DNA of 64,000 nucleotides, taken from positions 40,617,874 to 40,681,873 of the forward strand of contig NC_054868.1 of assembly GCF_018320785.1 (NCBI RefSeq), read 5' to 3'. Source of the DNA: Cheilinus undulatus. Lineage: Eukaryota; Chordata; Actinopteri; Labriformes; Labridae. The notes beneath the pieces were generated by a model. It saw only the letters and a list, made by a program, of their open reading frames with translations, made no database searches and was not told the origin of the DNA. The translations under genes were made by a program, and so were the position numbers. Below are positions 15,030 through 28,551 of this stretch, piece after piece. Every line of letters starts with the position of its first letter. Position 1 is the stretch's first letter.

Positions 15030-16509
15030 CTAAATAGAACCACCATATTTAAGGTAGCAGGTACAAGTCTGGCACAAAATCCACTTGATGAAAAGAAAAT
15101 TGTGCCACCAACACTGGAAAGTGCAGTGTTAAGACTATACAGTTTTACTGGAGTTAAAAGAATGCTTTGGTACCATGCTATATAGCGCAAAGTTGTCACA
15201 AACAAAATTCTAAACTTCATCGTGGTATCAGCAAAAAATCATTAACATTTCTTATTTCAGTGCCATGGCAATAAAATTATTGGCAAAATTACTGTAAATT
15301 TTCCATCTTTCAAGGCTGTTTGCAGATAGCATCACGTCAGTGAATAACTCCAGATGGGGGGCAGGAGGTAATTTCTCCATGAAGAATCGCTATCAAAACA
15401 TCAAATTTTGTGCTGTTAACGATTGTGCCAACTGTTCAAATTGTGAGTGGAAAATTAACAATGTTAAGCAACTTCTGTGTCGTGAAAGTTGCAATACATT
15501 CAGGAAAAAAGTTTAAACAGTTAACAGAGAAACAGCTGTTGAAATGGATTAAAAGCTTTTATCTAAAGTCTGGAGGATAAAAGCTTGCGAGGCGCGAGGT
15601 GTCAGTCAACATGAATGGTCTGTTTCCACGAAGCAATCTGGCTGTGTTCAGTACAGCCAGACTGTACAAAACAACGATGCAGAAAGGGCAGAAGAAGGGG
15701 CAGACTCCACTACATGACACTATAATGAGATTTTTAGCCTTTTTATCAAATGAGAAAACATACTAGTGTACAGAAAGTCTAATAAAACAGTTCGCTTGCA
15801 TGGAGAACCATTCTAGTCAGTCCTATACAGTCTAGGGGTTTTTGACCCAGTCACAGTCACAGTTTCCTAAATGTTTCCTGCTGTGATTACACATCAGATC
15901 ACCCATTTAAAGGTGCAAGTAGCCATTAATATAAACTCTTCATAAACCCACCTTGAAACAAGAAAAAGGGGATAAAACATGTTGCTACAAATGACAAAGG
16001 AATGTGTAGGGATTTATTTACTTGCTATTAAAGTTGTTACAAGCTTCCTTCATCTGATGAAAAACTACATTGTTTTCTCTCACAATTCTCCCCCACAGGG
16101 ATAAAGGTGAGCCGACACCTTAAGCCTTTAACGTAATACCGCTTCTACAAAAGGAGCAGCATTACAGATTATTAATATTCACACCTCTTTAAGCAGCCAA
16201 CAAGACTTGGCCACCAGTCACACAGCATTAGCATATCATTACACCCCTACTGTGGAGAGAAGATAGCAGGCCAGGAGGTTAATACTGCCTCCTGGTAGCC
16301 GAAAGCTCTGCTTTAGTGTTCCAACATGTCAAATTAACCACACTGCTGGCAAAATAAGGTGGCACTACAGTGTTTGTGTGTTGACATATGTCTTAGAGTC
16401 CCTGGAAATCTTGTAGGCTTGTGTGGTTTGTTTCTTACCCAGGAGAAATAATTAAAATCACCTAAAAACATCCTTACTTCAAATAAGATATTTATCTTAA
16501 TGATCAGGG
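15030..16509. other. lrba intron 1, nothing recognised
   Basis: AT-rich sequence without open frames of note. Confidence 0.5.
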
Positions 16510-17090
16510 ATACAGTTAAAGGTTAAAGGTTGTCTGGGATGACACACGCACCGAAGAGAAGTTGTTGCAAAGAAGTCCAGTCAGAGCCCGTTGGCCATCT
16601 GTCAACGTCCAGGCCTTAAAAGAGTTTGGTAAGACTGGAGGGACCAAGGACTGAAAGACTCTGACTTTTGTCTGCATGCTCAGATACCGGGCACTCCACA
16701 CTGTCTTGCTCAGTGACCCGTTGCCCCATGCATGAGTCCAAGTCTGCAGTTGATCTCAGCCTTACAGTCAGCAGATCAATGGATTACACTGCCATGGTAG
16801 GTGAACTGCTCTACAACTTCCACGCTCTCACCATTCACAGACACTCAATGGCAGCATCCAAGGCATCCCCAGATGCCTGGATCTTTGTTTTGGCCCAGGA
16901 GAGATCCATTCTCAATGCTTCAGCCTCCTCACTCAGCAAGTTACGAGCTCCCACAAGGACATCTACAGTCTCCACAAGGATCATAGCATCAGCAAAGTCC
17001 ACATCAACGGTCTGGACATCACCAAATGACACCCTACAGTCCACTGCCCTTGTTAAACCAAAAATCATGTAGTCTCGATCTGCGGCGCAT
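16510..17090 (-). pseudogene. LINE reverse-transcriptase relic, copy 1
   Basis: On the minus strand: VDVDFADAMILVETVDVLV, then LSWAKTKIQASGDALDAAIE, SVNGESVEVVEQFTY-GS and, after stops, RYLSMQTKVRVFQSLVPPV. FADA corresponds to the catalytic F/YADD box of the RT fingers-palm region, with the second Asp changed to Ala, so the copy is inactive on this ground as well as by stops. It belongs to the same family as copy 2 at 22480-23275. Confidence 0.82.
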
Positions 17091-19593
17091 GCCTTAGCCT
17101 ATGAAGACCTGAAGGTAGAGGGTGAAAGTTCAGCCAGAACAGCCTATAAACAATAGGCAGCATAAATACAATAAAAAATGTGTTAGTGGCATGAATATTG
17201 AGATAGCTTTGACAAAAATGGCTCATAATTGGGTGAAAAGTACATCTGTTACAACTCAAAATACATTTATAACACATACAAAGATGTTATGTAAATGACT
17301 GGATTTTGAAGTTGAGCATAAATATTCCAGACTGTCAGCTACAGAGACATTATAGCAGGTAAGGATGAGCCCAGAGACATCTCCCTTAGGAGCTGTGAAT
17401 TAGTTGGGAGAATACTCAGGTGAACAACAACTCTAAAGTAACAAAACCTCTTCCCAGGTGTGCTATGCATTCAGGGGGAAGTTGTGAGGTGAAATACATT
17501 CAGCATAGCTCAGGTGTCCTTGTCTCACCTCTTACATTGACTTGAGTAAGCAGCTTATATGCCGACGGGTGGGTGAAGGGAGGGATCATTTCAAATCCAA
17601 GTAAGGTATGATTAGTCTGTCTGTGTGTAATGTGTGCATGATCGTTGAGCTAACGCTGTATTAGACAAGATTATGTCAATTTAAGTTTGAATTTGTCAGA
17701 TTATGTCATATTACAGCAGCAGGAAGGAACTTTTATTTTGTGTTAATTTTGGCGACCCCTGTGGACAAAACAGAGAAACGTTTGTGTTTGCTGATTCTGA
17801 TTCAGTATTATTCCCTGAAGACTGATCTCTTCCTGCTTTCTCTTAAGCAGCTAACTTACTAATCACCATGAAACTCAACCAGAAAATGTAAACTAAGGCT
17901 CTTTCCGTCTGTGTGCAGTAAATCACTCTTGAAATCTTACCAGGTTTGAGAAATAACTGTGAGGATGAAGCTAATTATCTCACTGATGGTCTGTTTTGTT
18001 TTTATAGGTTAGAGAGAGGCATCGGTATTAAATTGAGACTGTTTTCTCACCAACAGCTCCCCACTGTTGGTTTTGGCTAAATTTGGGTTGCAGAAGTAAA
18101 GGGCTTTCAGTCTGTGATAATCAAGAGTTTGTTCTTTTTGTAGCAGACGACCACTGGTCGGAGATTTTCTCTCCCCACAGCAGGCAAAAAATCAGAAGGA
18201 AAGGCAAAGCCTGCTGATCAGCAGTCAAGAAAAATGCCAGTAGAAGAAAAAGAGAGACTTACTAACACAAAAGTTTAGGATTACTTTTTCTCATATTATC
18301 ACAGAACAGTAAAGAAAAGAGACGCAGAGAGAAAAAGGGGATACTGAAAGAAAACTTCATTAGACCTTCTATCCAGGTGAAGCTCAGTTTACCTGAGAAA
18401 TGTCAAAATAATGCTTCAACTCTAAATTACTTCCAGTGCCCTTGAATTACAGCCTCATTATCTTTTTCAGACTACAATCATTTTGTAAATGCCTATGGAG
18501 GCGTGCACCCTGCTTGCTATGCTTAAGCGTGCACCTGTCAAGTACTTAGCACAAACCACTTCTCATAATGTGTTTTAAAACATCTAGCTGTAATTCCATA
18601 TTCCACAGGAAAATTTTGGAAAGTTTCAACGATCTTGAAAAATGAATAACCCCCAGTCCTAAGCACAACTGAACGTTCATCACCCTTATTTTTCTTGTTT
18701 GGTTTTTGCAGCAACTCTAACACGCTTGAGGATTTCAATCATCCTTCATGTTTATTTTTAAATCATTTAAGATGAGGTTGCAGACATGCTGTCATTTCTT
18801 GGTTCGTAACATTCCAGAGTGACACCTATCGATGTTTCTTGTGAGTCTCGGTTAATCAGTAAATAATAGCTAAGTTCAACAAAAGCTTCGATCTAGCTCC
18901 ATCAGTATGAATCCAGAATAGAACTTTCAGTTTCATTGCAAACCTTTATTTATTCTCAAAAGGACACTGAGGTTTCCCTGTTTTTAATGCTTTTCAGATT
19001 ACCAGCACATAAAACAAACACATATAATTACAATATATCACAACAGTTACAGGTGGAAACAAAGTGGCTTTAACTCAAAGTGCAAAACTCTGCAAGAAAA
19101 GGAAGAACCTCAGTCTTACCAAACAACAATGTCATGATGCAGTTTTGAAAAAGGACAAGTAAGCAGGATATAAAAGGCTTGTTTGCTGAATGAATGTTGA
19201 ATGGATCGTTTCTGATGCATTCAAGGAAAATTGAGGGTACAGGGTATGAACATAAATGTCTAATCTAGAATGAATTGTTCACAATGCCTCATGGTTATCT
19301 GCAGATAAATAAATCTGACAATGGATGCCAGTATGCCACTAGAGCAGAATGTGTTTCACCTGCTTTTAGACAGCTCCTTTTGCGTATACTAAAGCCTGAT
19401 GATACATTATTGGTCAATATAGGACATAAATGTACTACTAATGGAAAACAGGTCACCTCACATGACCACCAATCAAAAACCAGCTGAACACAGATTCTGC
19501 ATACCTGTGGAAACAGTGAACAGAGGGTAAAGACAACAGTAACTGAGAATCCTCCTTATTCCAGCTGCAACAAAGACACTGAACCATGGAGAA
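17091..19593. other. lrba intron 1, one shared 28-bp motif
   Basis: Contains the motif TTTTGGCGACCCCTGTGGAC (17747 onward) also present inverted near 38,460. Nothing else recognised. Confidence 0.5.
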
Positions 19594-20099
19594 AGGCTTA
19601 ACAATTTGTGAAAATAATGTAATTGCAATTTTTTCCTGCAATATTGTGATTGCGATTTAACATACAATTGTTTAGGTACCTCATATTATGTGTTGTTCAA
19701 CAAACATAAGCAAGAAATCATTCGATATTATAACAAGCACAATATTGGATAAGTTAAACCAAGGATAAACAATTTAGAAAAAACATCTCATTGAGATTTT
19801 GGCTCGTATAGAAAATTTGGTATCAGTTACCATATTGAAGGGGATGGTCATTTCACATATTTTTCTCCTTTTGTTAAAGAAAACTAAATGTATGAGCAAG
19901 AAAAGTAGGATTTTTGTAGAAAAAAAGACACTTGAATGTTTGAATAATGTGTAAAGCATTAAAAAAAAAGAAAAAGATTGTATCAAACTGGTATTTGACA
20001 CTTTTCAGGTAAAAGAAACATTGCACTGTCTGCAATTTGAAAATTACAGCATGCCATATTGAGATTTAATCTAATTTGCGATTAATTGCCCAGCCCTAC
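19594..20099. mobile_element. hAT-type MITE (AGGGCTGGGCAATTAATCGC end)
   Basis: The right end, inverted, reads GTAGGGCTGGGCAATTAATC, then GCAAATTAGATTAAATC. The left part has the complementary TGCAATATTGTGATTGCGAT. The left boundary is approximate. Confidence 0.6.
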
Positions 20100-22479
20100 C
20101 ACAGTTATGCAAGACAAATTTCCGAGCAACGGGACAATAAAGTATTATCTTATTATCTTATTTTAAATGGTTTGAACAAATTTTGAGAACAAAAACACCC
20201 CGTCTTGCCTTCCTTGGTACCTTGAAAGATAGTTTTCTATCTTTTCTGCCAATATTTCTAGCTGTCCTTGCTGTATTTTCTCAGAAATAAACATCTTTTT
20301 GAATTACCAGTCTCCCAGACATCTTAGATGACCCAAAGACTTCACTATTAACAGCTTTTTAGGGATGGTTTCTTTCATTAAGTTACCTATGTGCATGGCT
20401 ACAGCTACAGCTAGAGCTTCTCTAATTGGGTGAACTGACCTTTTAATCCCAAATCTGTACAGAAACATACCAACAAATTCACACTAAGTAGTTTCCCTGT
20501 AACTTTTTGAGTGGGCTTTTCTCTTGGATAGGCTACAACAACAGTTCCTGTTTTCCCAGCGTCCTTGGACACAGCTCTTGGTTAAAATGCCTTTTTGAAC
20601 TGGCTCTGTTTATAGAAGAAACAATAAGAGGACAGATGTAGGCCAAGAAGTAAATTTCATTCTGGCCCTGTTTCCTAAAAACAGGCCGCAGCAATGACAG
20701 ACTCAGAGAAATGACTTGTGACTGGTTAATCCATCACTTATCACTCAGCATTGCAACCATGTTGAAATGCTTCAGCTGTTTTTCTTTTACACGTCTTTAT
20801 CCTTCCATTAAAAGCCAATATCGAGGAAAAGCCACTAAAATAACTAATAAGCACACATTTTGGTGGGTTTCTCGAAGCCTTGTGGCCTCTGAATAATTGG
20901 TATTTATTCGAACAGACTGAAAACAATAATCTTAAGTAAATAACAGATTTTCTTTTGAATTTGTCTCTGCACAAGGATCTGGGAAGCCTCTTTCTTCTTG
21001 TTTCTATGTTTACCAACCGTATACGTGCGCCAATTATTCTACAAATATGAGCACAAAATAATTAGCCTGCAAGAAACTGCATCAAATTCAAGCAAATTAG
21101 TCATCACAATCACGCTCATTGGACTGAAACGTGTATGAACATGACGCTAACTAATTATCCTTTGTAATGTCATAGCTGACATAGATCTGCTCTGTTCTGA
21201 TAATGTGAGTGCTTCTTCAATGTTAATGAAGAAATCAGGAGAAAATTATAGGAATATAGCTGAGCTTTTAGGACACATGGCGAAACGCTCTTATGCAGAA
21301 ACTTATGCAAAAAAGTGATAGTTGGGTATGAGCTGTGCTAAAATTAGGAAATGTAATTAGATGGGGTTATTTTACATCACCAGAACACCTTATGTGAAAC
21401 TTTTTCAAACAAATACCTGAGAATGTGTGATGACTAAAGCCACTAGAGTGTCTTAGTTTACACAAGTCTTCTAAACACTACTGAACCCTGAGGCCATGTC
21501 CCTGTTTGTCAGTACACAGCAGATGGTAAAGCAGGATGGGTGCATTATCTGATCAGCTCGGGGGCTAAATAACAACATTATACAGTGCAGGTAAGCAGAA
21601 AACCAGTAAGCAACCAGTACTGGCCATTTAGAATAAGTTCCAGTCAAACTGCATTCTGGCTAATTACTAACAACACGTCACCGTGTTCATTCTAAAAACT
21701 GTAACTGTCAATAACACAGCTTTTCTCTGAAGTGACACTCTAGAAAGGAAGTTAGAATCGTGTAATAATGCTGTACTGCTGTTCCAGGTTATAAAAGGAC
21801 TAAACATAGGAAGTATGTCAAATTATTGTCACACAAGACACAGCAGATAGTCCCAAGGATGAAGGACAACAGCCATGTTTCCATCAGCCATACTTTCATT
21901 CATCCTGAAAAACTTTTGAGTATTTTGCAAAACGTTCAGGCTTACGGAGTAAGCAACATATGTGAACGCAAATTATTTCACCAAACTTTTAAATATTATT
22001 TCCTGCTGACCCCTGGTGATGCCAAGGTGAGCACAAAAATATGGGACATCCAGGAAGGAAGCAGAATGAGCTGATGCTTATATCCTGGGGCTGATGTGTG
22101 ACTGGTGCACATAAAGCAGCTCCAAATGATATTCTGCACTAGTATTACTTTCAACTCAGAGAAAAATGTATCATTATAGCCTTGAACACTGCTGCTTCTT
22201 CTGACTTTATCTGAAAGCGTGACTTGATTGAAGATTTCAAGAGGAAGCTTGCCTGAAATTTTCTAAAAAATTTAAGTGCATGTATGAAAACAGCTTGATG
22301 GCCTGTATCCATAGATGGTGTTTTTCGCACTGGCAGCACCCACAACCACGATTACAGTGTTCTTACCAAAGCTCAATGTCACCAGGTCACAGAAAAGGTT
22401 ACAAAACCTGACCTCTGCTTCCCACAGTTATATCCAGAAGGCATTTTTAAATAGCTCCATGTGGTTAAAGTTTCCAGTA
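20100..22479. other. lrba intron 1, nothing recognised
   Basis: Two overlapping chance frames at 20711-21016 have no motif. No repeats with clear ends. Confidence 0.5.
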
Positions 22480-23275
22480 TTCAAGGAAAATTAGCCAGAA
22501 AACAAGAAAATAATGTTAAGAAGGTCAAGACCTGGAAATGGTACCTTTGACCATTGTCTAGGCCAGTGCCAGGCCCATGCCCAATCCCTCCAGGTATCTT
22601 CCCAGCCCTCCATGACACATGCAATTGCCCCCAGCATCTGGACCAGCCTACCAGGTCCTGGGCACCCTGTATGCAGTGAGCTGGATCAGGCCCCGGAAAG
22701 CGCACCAGGTGCCCGTAAACTGCAGTTGCCGTACCCATAACAAGCAGCCAACCCTTCGCATCCCCGCTCTCCTGAGCATGTCAGCATTAGACACAGTCTT
22801 GGCAACGATAACCAAATATGTGCCAAAGAGAAGGTGTCACAAAAGAGTCTAGCTGGCGCCTCTGGCCATCAGTGAACATCCAGGCCTAACAAGAGTGTAG
22901 TAAAACTGGGAGGACCAAGGACTGAAAGACTCCGACTTTCATCCCATGCCCGGATACCAGGAACGCCACACAGTCTTGCTCACTAAACCCATCGCCCCAT
23001 GCATGAGTCCAAGTCTGTGGTTGATCTCAGCCTCGCTGATCGATGGATTATGCTGCCAAGGTAGGTGAACTGCTCTATAACTTCAATGCTCTCACCATTC
23101 ACAGACACAGATGTGATTGCAGCATCCAATGCATCCCCAGATGCCTGGATCTTTGCTTTGGCCCAGGAGATGTGCATTCCCAACACTTCCTCACTCAGCA
23201 AGTAAAGAGGCTTCACAAGGATCTCTACAGTCTCCTCAAGGATCACAGCATCATCAGCAAAGTCCACATCAGTGG
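22480..23275 (-). pseudogene. LINE reverse-transcriptase relic, copy 2
   Basis: On the minus strand: MDFADDAVILEETVEILVKP with an intact FADD box, then ISWAKAKIQASGDALDAAIT, SVNGESIEVIEQFTYLGSII, and further on, across frameshifts, ATAVYGHLVRFPGPDPAHCI with GWSRCWGQLHVSW. These are the RT palm and the C-terminal region of the ORF2 seen in many fish LINEs. Frameshifts separate the two parts. Clade not determined. Confidence 0.85.
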
Positions 23276-25490
23276 AGCGATTGATATTTCAGAATTGATT
23301 CAGGCCTTTACTATGATAGCTACTATACTAAGTGCTGCTTTTTAAAAACTGATTCTACTAGAATAACTTCTCAGTTCTTAGTCACACAAGAATTAGTTAA
23401 ATGATATTTTGTCAGATCCCTACCTGAAAAACAACTTGCAACTTTTCTGTCAAGGCAAATAAAAAGGTCATCTTCAGACATGAGGAGCTTTGAAGCCAAT
23501 GCTGAAATAAACCAAATCACACACTTTAAAAAGGGTCTATAAAAGGAGTCCAGTTATTTACACAACCAGGGTTAAAGTACTTTAAACCATAGAGTAGAAA
23601 AGGGGGAAAAGGCGTGACAGTAGATTTGGGCTGATACGACAGACAACAGAGAGGAGCAGATAGGGTTTCATTCATGTGTCAGATTAGAGGGCTCTTTGTT
23701 ACAGCCAGAGAGGGCAAAGCATGCCTGGAGAGAGGACAAGGATCACCCACACTCCCCTACCACGTTTGTTGATGTGTGAAACTGTTAGTTTGTGTGTGCT
23801 GCATTCCTGTCGACATCATGTGCACATCAGGGAACTGTGCCATCTTGAGCCACAGGGTCAAAACTCCAAAGTTACACTGAAGGAGAGAGCTTCAATGATT
23901 TATCAGTTTTAACTTTTTGATCAATTAGCAACTATTGTGGTAATCTAAGAATTTGTATGGGTAATTTTAAAAAGGAAAAAAAGCATAATTGTTCGATGCC
24001 AGCTTAATAAAGTGAACAGTTCTTTGTTACTTTACTCTGCAATGACACACTGAAATACTTGACTGTGCACAGAGCATCACACTAAAGGATGCTGTCTTTG
24101 TCCCTGGGAGACACCAATTTACATTTTCACTATTTCCAGGCAATTTATACAACACGAAAATAATTACTTCCTTGATAGCATAATCAGAGTTTTATCTGGC
24201 AATGAAAACAATCAGTAGTTTCTACCCAATAGCAGTGATTATTGATTTGAAATGCAGCCTTTTTTGAATAATAAGGCATAATCACTTCTGCTTTCTTAAT
24301 TAATTCTTTTCAAGGGAGTGATAAGCAGAAACATATGCATAATTCATCCAAAACACAAAGAATCTTAGCACAAACAACCAAAACTATCCCCAGGGGCAGT
24401 TACCCACAGAAATATTAACTCCAAGATCTTTTAAAGGTTTTTCAAACTGGTCAAATTTAACTCAGGCACTCTGATCCTTTAGGATTTGTAGCTTATCTTA
24501 CAATCTGATTACATCCGTTTTTAGTTCCATGCTGGAACATCTGATGGTAAAAGTGAAGCCTTTAAAATCAATTTCATGATTTTAAACCCTGATAGATAGT
24601 AAATACCAGACAACAGCTAATACGCATGTCTTCCCCTGCAGTGCTTTGTAAGAAAGGTACACAGCTGACTATTTACAGAAGCACAGGGGAGATGCAGCTT
24701 GAAGCGGTTCATTTCACTTATGAAAACTGACCTCAAAGGAGGATCCTGTTTGTTAACATCAGCACAAGAGATAATAAAACGCCCAACAACTAATAATTAC
24801 TGAGAATATTCAGACAATAAAAGCACCTTAGAAATCATTATGAAAAATTAATAAACCTTTTTTTCTATCTTTGACAAAAGTCAAGAAAAGCAAGAATTAA
24901 AGACAAGGCAAAATGTCCCTTTTTATGTAATTCATCCTGACACAGGAAACTAAATACAAGCATGTATCATGAAATATTTACAGCCATGAAACATAAGAGG
25001 ACCTATAAGCTATAGCTAAAGCCTTATGTGGATTTATAAACTGTATTTTGGCCTGTAGCACAATGTTTGGGCTCGATAGCTCAAGAGAAATGGGATGATA
25101 TGATGAGACATTTTCCAAAATTAGATGTTAACATTTGAAGCAGAGTCTTAATAAATGTTTTCAGGCAAAAAACAGCACCCTAAATAATCATCAGCCTGCT
25201 GTTTTCAAAGAAAAGAACAGAATTGCTTTGATTTGAGTGGTCCTCAAGTCAAAGCATACAAATATACAAGAACTTATTGTTTTTAAAAGTGCTATCCAAA
25301 AAGTTATTCCTTGTGTTCAGCCCCTAATGTGGATATGTGTTTGAAACTTAGGAAATAAAACAAATTAAAGGTAGCTAACTACAAGGTCTTCTTTAGCTAT
25401 TAACCTTGTGTGCCTCTTTGTGTTGTGTTCGAAAATTCAACGTAGGAATACACAACATTTTAAGCATGATGTTGGCAAGTATATGCTTAA
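23276..25490. other. lrba intron 1, nothing recognised
   Basis: AT-rich, low open-frame content. Confidence 0.5.
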
Positions 25491-25494
25491 AAAG

Positions 25495-25875
25495 TTTAAT
25501 ATCACTATCAGCAGATATGAAAAATTCATGCTGATATTTACAACCAATATATCGACTAAACATCAGCCTATATTGGCTTAAAATGTATCGATACTGATAT
25601 CTAAATGTAGGTCAGACCTAAAACTTCAGTTCTAGAAAACTCACAATTTAAAGTTTGAGGATGAACAAAATAACAAATTTCAGATATTACAACACACTTT
25701 ATAGTCTAAGAATGATGACAAAAATGCAAAAAGACTTAAGCTGATGAAGGTCTGTTGGTCCAGGGTAAAACTTCACTAACTTAATTGTCTGGACAGCCAA
25801 TATAGGCACATTTTTATAGCCAAAATATCAGTTGTCAATATCAGCAGAATCTTCATATCGGCAAACACCATTATT
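25495..25875. mobile_element. TAGGGATGCA-family related MITE, ends degraded
   Basis: Contains AGCAGATATGAAAAATTCAT, TATCGATACTGATATC and GCTGATGAAGGTCTGTTGGT, matching the body of the 4910-5251 copy. Terminal repeats are not clear. Confidence 0.55.
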
Positions 25876-26127
25876 CACATATCTCACGACATCAAGACCA
25901 TGCCCGTAATCCTTTGCACCGTAGTGGCAAACAAAGACAGAGCTTACAATGCTATAATATGAAGTGGAAAAAGTTTTGAGTTCATTGTGAGGCTATTCTG
26001 AAATAACCTGCAAATTTGACCCCCTACAAAAAGAAAAAAGAGAGACTAAAATGTTGTTCTTCCTGGGTTTTTCCTCAAATTGTTTCTGTTTAGCAGGTGA
26101 TAGTGTTAGCACTATGAATACAGTTAT

Positions 26128-26500
26128 TAGGGGTGCAAAGACGCATCTGTTTAACATTGGTATTGGTTGATATCAACCCCATTTACACACGCCAGCCATT
26201 GGCCAAATTATGGGGCATGAACAGATATCAGTTATCAGTGTTTATCCTTTATGTCTGATCAGTTTTATACAAACATCCATATCTAACTGCTGAATCAAGT
26301 AAGGGGTTTTTAACAGAGCAGATAAAGTGACCTGCTTGACAATCTCTGACCTGATTCAAGGTCAAATGTGATAGAAAACGCTGACATACTAGAAGTGGTA
26401 CACCAAAGTAAGTATTGAAAAAAAAAACAGTATCAGCAAAGTCATTACTTTAAACATCATATTGGTATCAGCCCTAATTTTCACAATCTGTGCATCTCTA
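26128..26500. mobile_element. TAGGGATGCA-family hAT MITE, both ends present
   Basis: Ends TAGGGGTGCA and TGCATCTCTA. Flanks ACAGTTAT (26120-26127) and GCAATTAT (26501-26508) look like a decayed 8-bp target duplication. Non-coding. Confidence 0.7.
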
Positions 26501-28551
26501 GCAATTATTTCCAAAACTGACACATTTTAAGCACACCTGATGACACTTTCTTCTATCACATCATACTTAAAGATTATCATAATATGCACTATAGGCACGA
26601 AAAGCCCAAAAATAAACCTTAAAAAATAATAATAATATGCATTATAAAGCTTCTCATGGTGTCTTTCCAGTTGTCCTTGGACTGGATAACAATTCACCTG
26701 GGGCAAGGCACAACTGCTATGCAAAATCTTCATTCTGCCTCATATAAAAAAAGATGCCATTATGTGTTATCATGTATTAACTAATCCAACTATTGTTGCA
26801 CTTAATGTAAGCTGCCTTCTAACTGTTCCCTAGTGAACGCTGCCACAGTGTCGACTGATGTATCAGAGTAGACGGATACATCAGTCAGCAGTGATTGTTG
26901 TAGACAGCCCAGCCGAGCATTTGCAGCTCCTTGCAGCTTTCAGCATATTGTTTTGGTTAGCCAGACCAAGACAACACAATGCTGCTTCCTGTTAAAACTG
27001 TGGGCTCCCATTTACAACGCAGCAGCTCTCTCGCTCTCTTCACACGTTGACTGTATGCTACCTGCCTTAAAAGATAAAAATAAACACATAACCTGTGAAC
27101 AAAGTCAAACATTGACTGAGCCCAAGAATGTCAGATATTTCCTAAAGAGTCGGCACGCCAAAGTAGCGCTAAAAAACCAGTGACCATTGGACTCTAGTTT
27201 GATAAGCAGCCAGGAGCCGGTCTCTCTGGCTGACTACTTGGTCAACTTTATTCATGCCAGGAAGGATTTTTTTTTTTTTACAAACACAATGAGATGATGG
27301 TGATAGAGAGCTGCAGAAGGCTGTGAAGTAGGACGCTGATCCTCAGTGGAATTAGAAGTAGCCCTTACACATTATTATTAGTCCTTCAGTTCAGAGTAGA
27401 ATATAATGCAAACTGCTCCTTTAAAGACGGAAAGTGGCTTAAATAAGCTTTTAATGGCCAAACATGTGAAACTGTCTAAAACATAGCAAACAGAAATTCA
27501 AAGGTAGTACAAGTCCACACACACTTGTTAACAATATCTATAGCTCATTATATCTCCACTCGGGGTGAAGGTTGATGCTTTGTTGCTCATACACACCCAC
27601 ACACACACACACACCTGAGAGGAGGTCAAATCATACAACATAGGAGACGACACCCTTGTGGGTGGACTGATCTAGGTGTGTATAGTCTTTTATAATGAAC
27701 AGCTAAAAGCCAATGTGAGAAAGTCAGCTCACTCTCCTTACATTGTTTCATTTACAGAAAAAAAATGACTCACTGACTGCTAACAAACTGGCCCTGTGAG
27801 GCTGTGTCTCATTGCCCCTACTTAATATGCATTTCAAATCCATTCCCATTAAGGATTTTAACATCAGATAAATCTTTTGTTGTGATTTTGTTTTAGATCC
27901 CATAGCGGTATCAGATATTGATTAGATAAACAGCTGCATGCAGTTTCAGGGATAATGGAGCCAATCCCAGGCGCATCAATACAGTTAATTCAATATTTAT
28001 GTCAGTGTTGGTAAATCACATCACTGGGTTTGGGTATGATTTTGCTTAGAGGAGAGAGCTGCACCACATGCAAAGAGGGAGTTCATATGTTGCCTGTCAG
28101 ATAGTATTTCATGCTACAGATGCAACAGAAATAGCCTAGTGGTGATAGCTGCAGAGTCAAAAAGTTCTTTTAGCAACATTTAGGCCAAACTGATCCTTCT
28201 ACATCAACAAAAGATTACAGTCTTCCATTGAGAAGTGTGGTATTAAACAGACATTAGCAACACAAAAAGCTCAGGTACAAGTATCAGGCCGAAAAAAAAA
28301 ACAGATTGTGCATTGCATCTTTTCTTTGTAAGTTGAACATAAGGCAACCATACAGTCTCAAGCACTGAAAATAAAGTGGTTTTACTGAATGAGACTTTTG
28401 GTCAAATATACAGATGGAGCTTGTGTGTGTTATCTTACCAGATAATCAGCCATTGAGTTAAGTAGCAAGAATGCAAGATCTCGATGAATAATATTACAGC
28501 TTTCATTCTTGATTTCAAAATTTCTTTAAATATTCCCAAGTGTGCTATTTC
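26501..28551. other. lrba intron 1, microsatellite only
   Basis: Holds the CA repeat at 27590 and a T run near 27,268; otherwise nothing recognised. Confidence 0.5.
27590..27614 (+). repeat. (CA)n microsatellite
   Basis: ACACACCCACACACACACAC with one interruption, in lrba intron 1. Confidence 0.9.
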
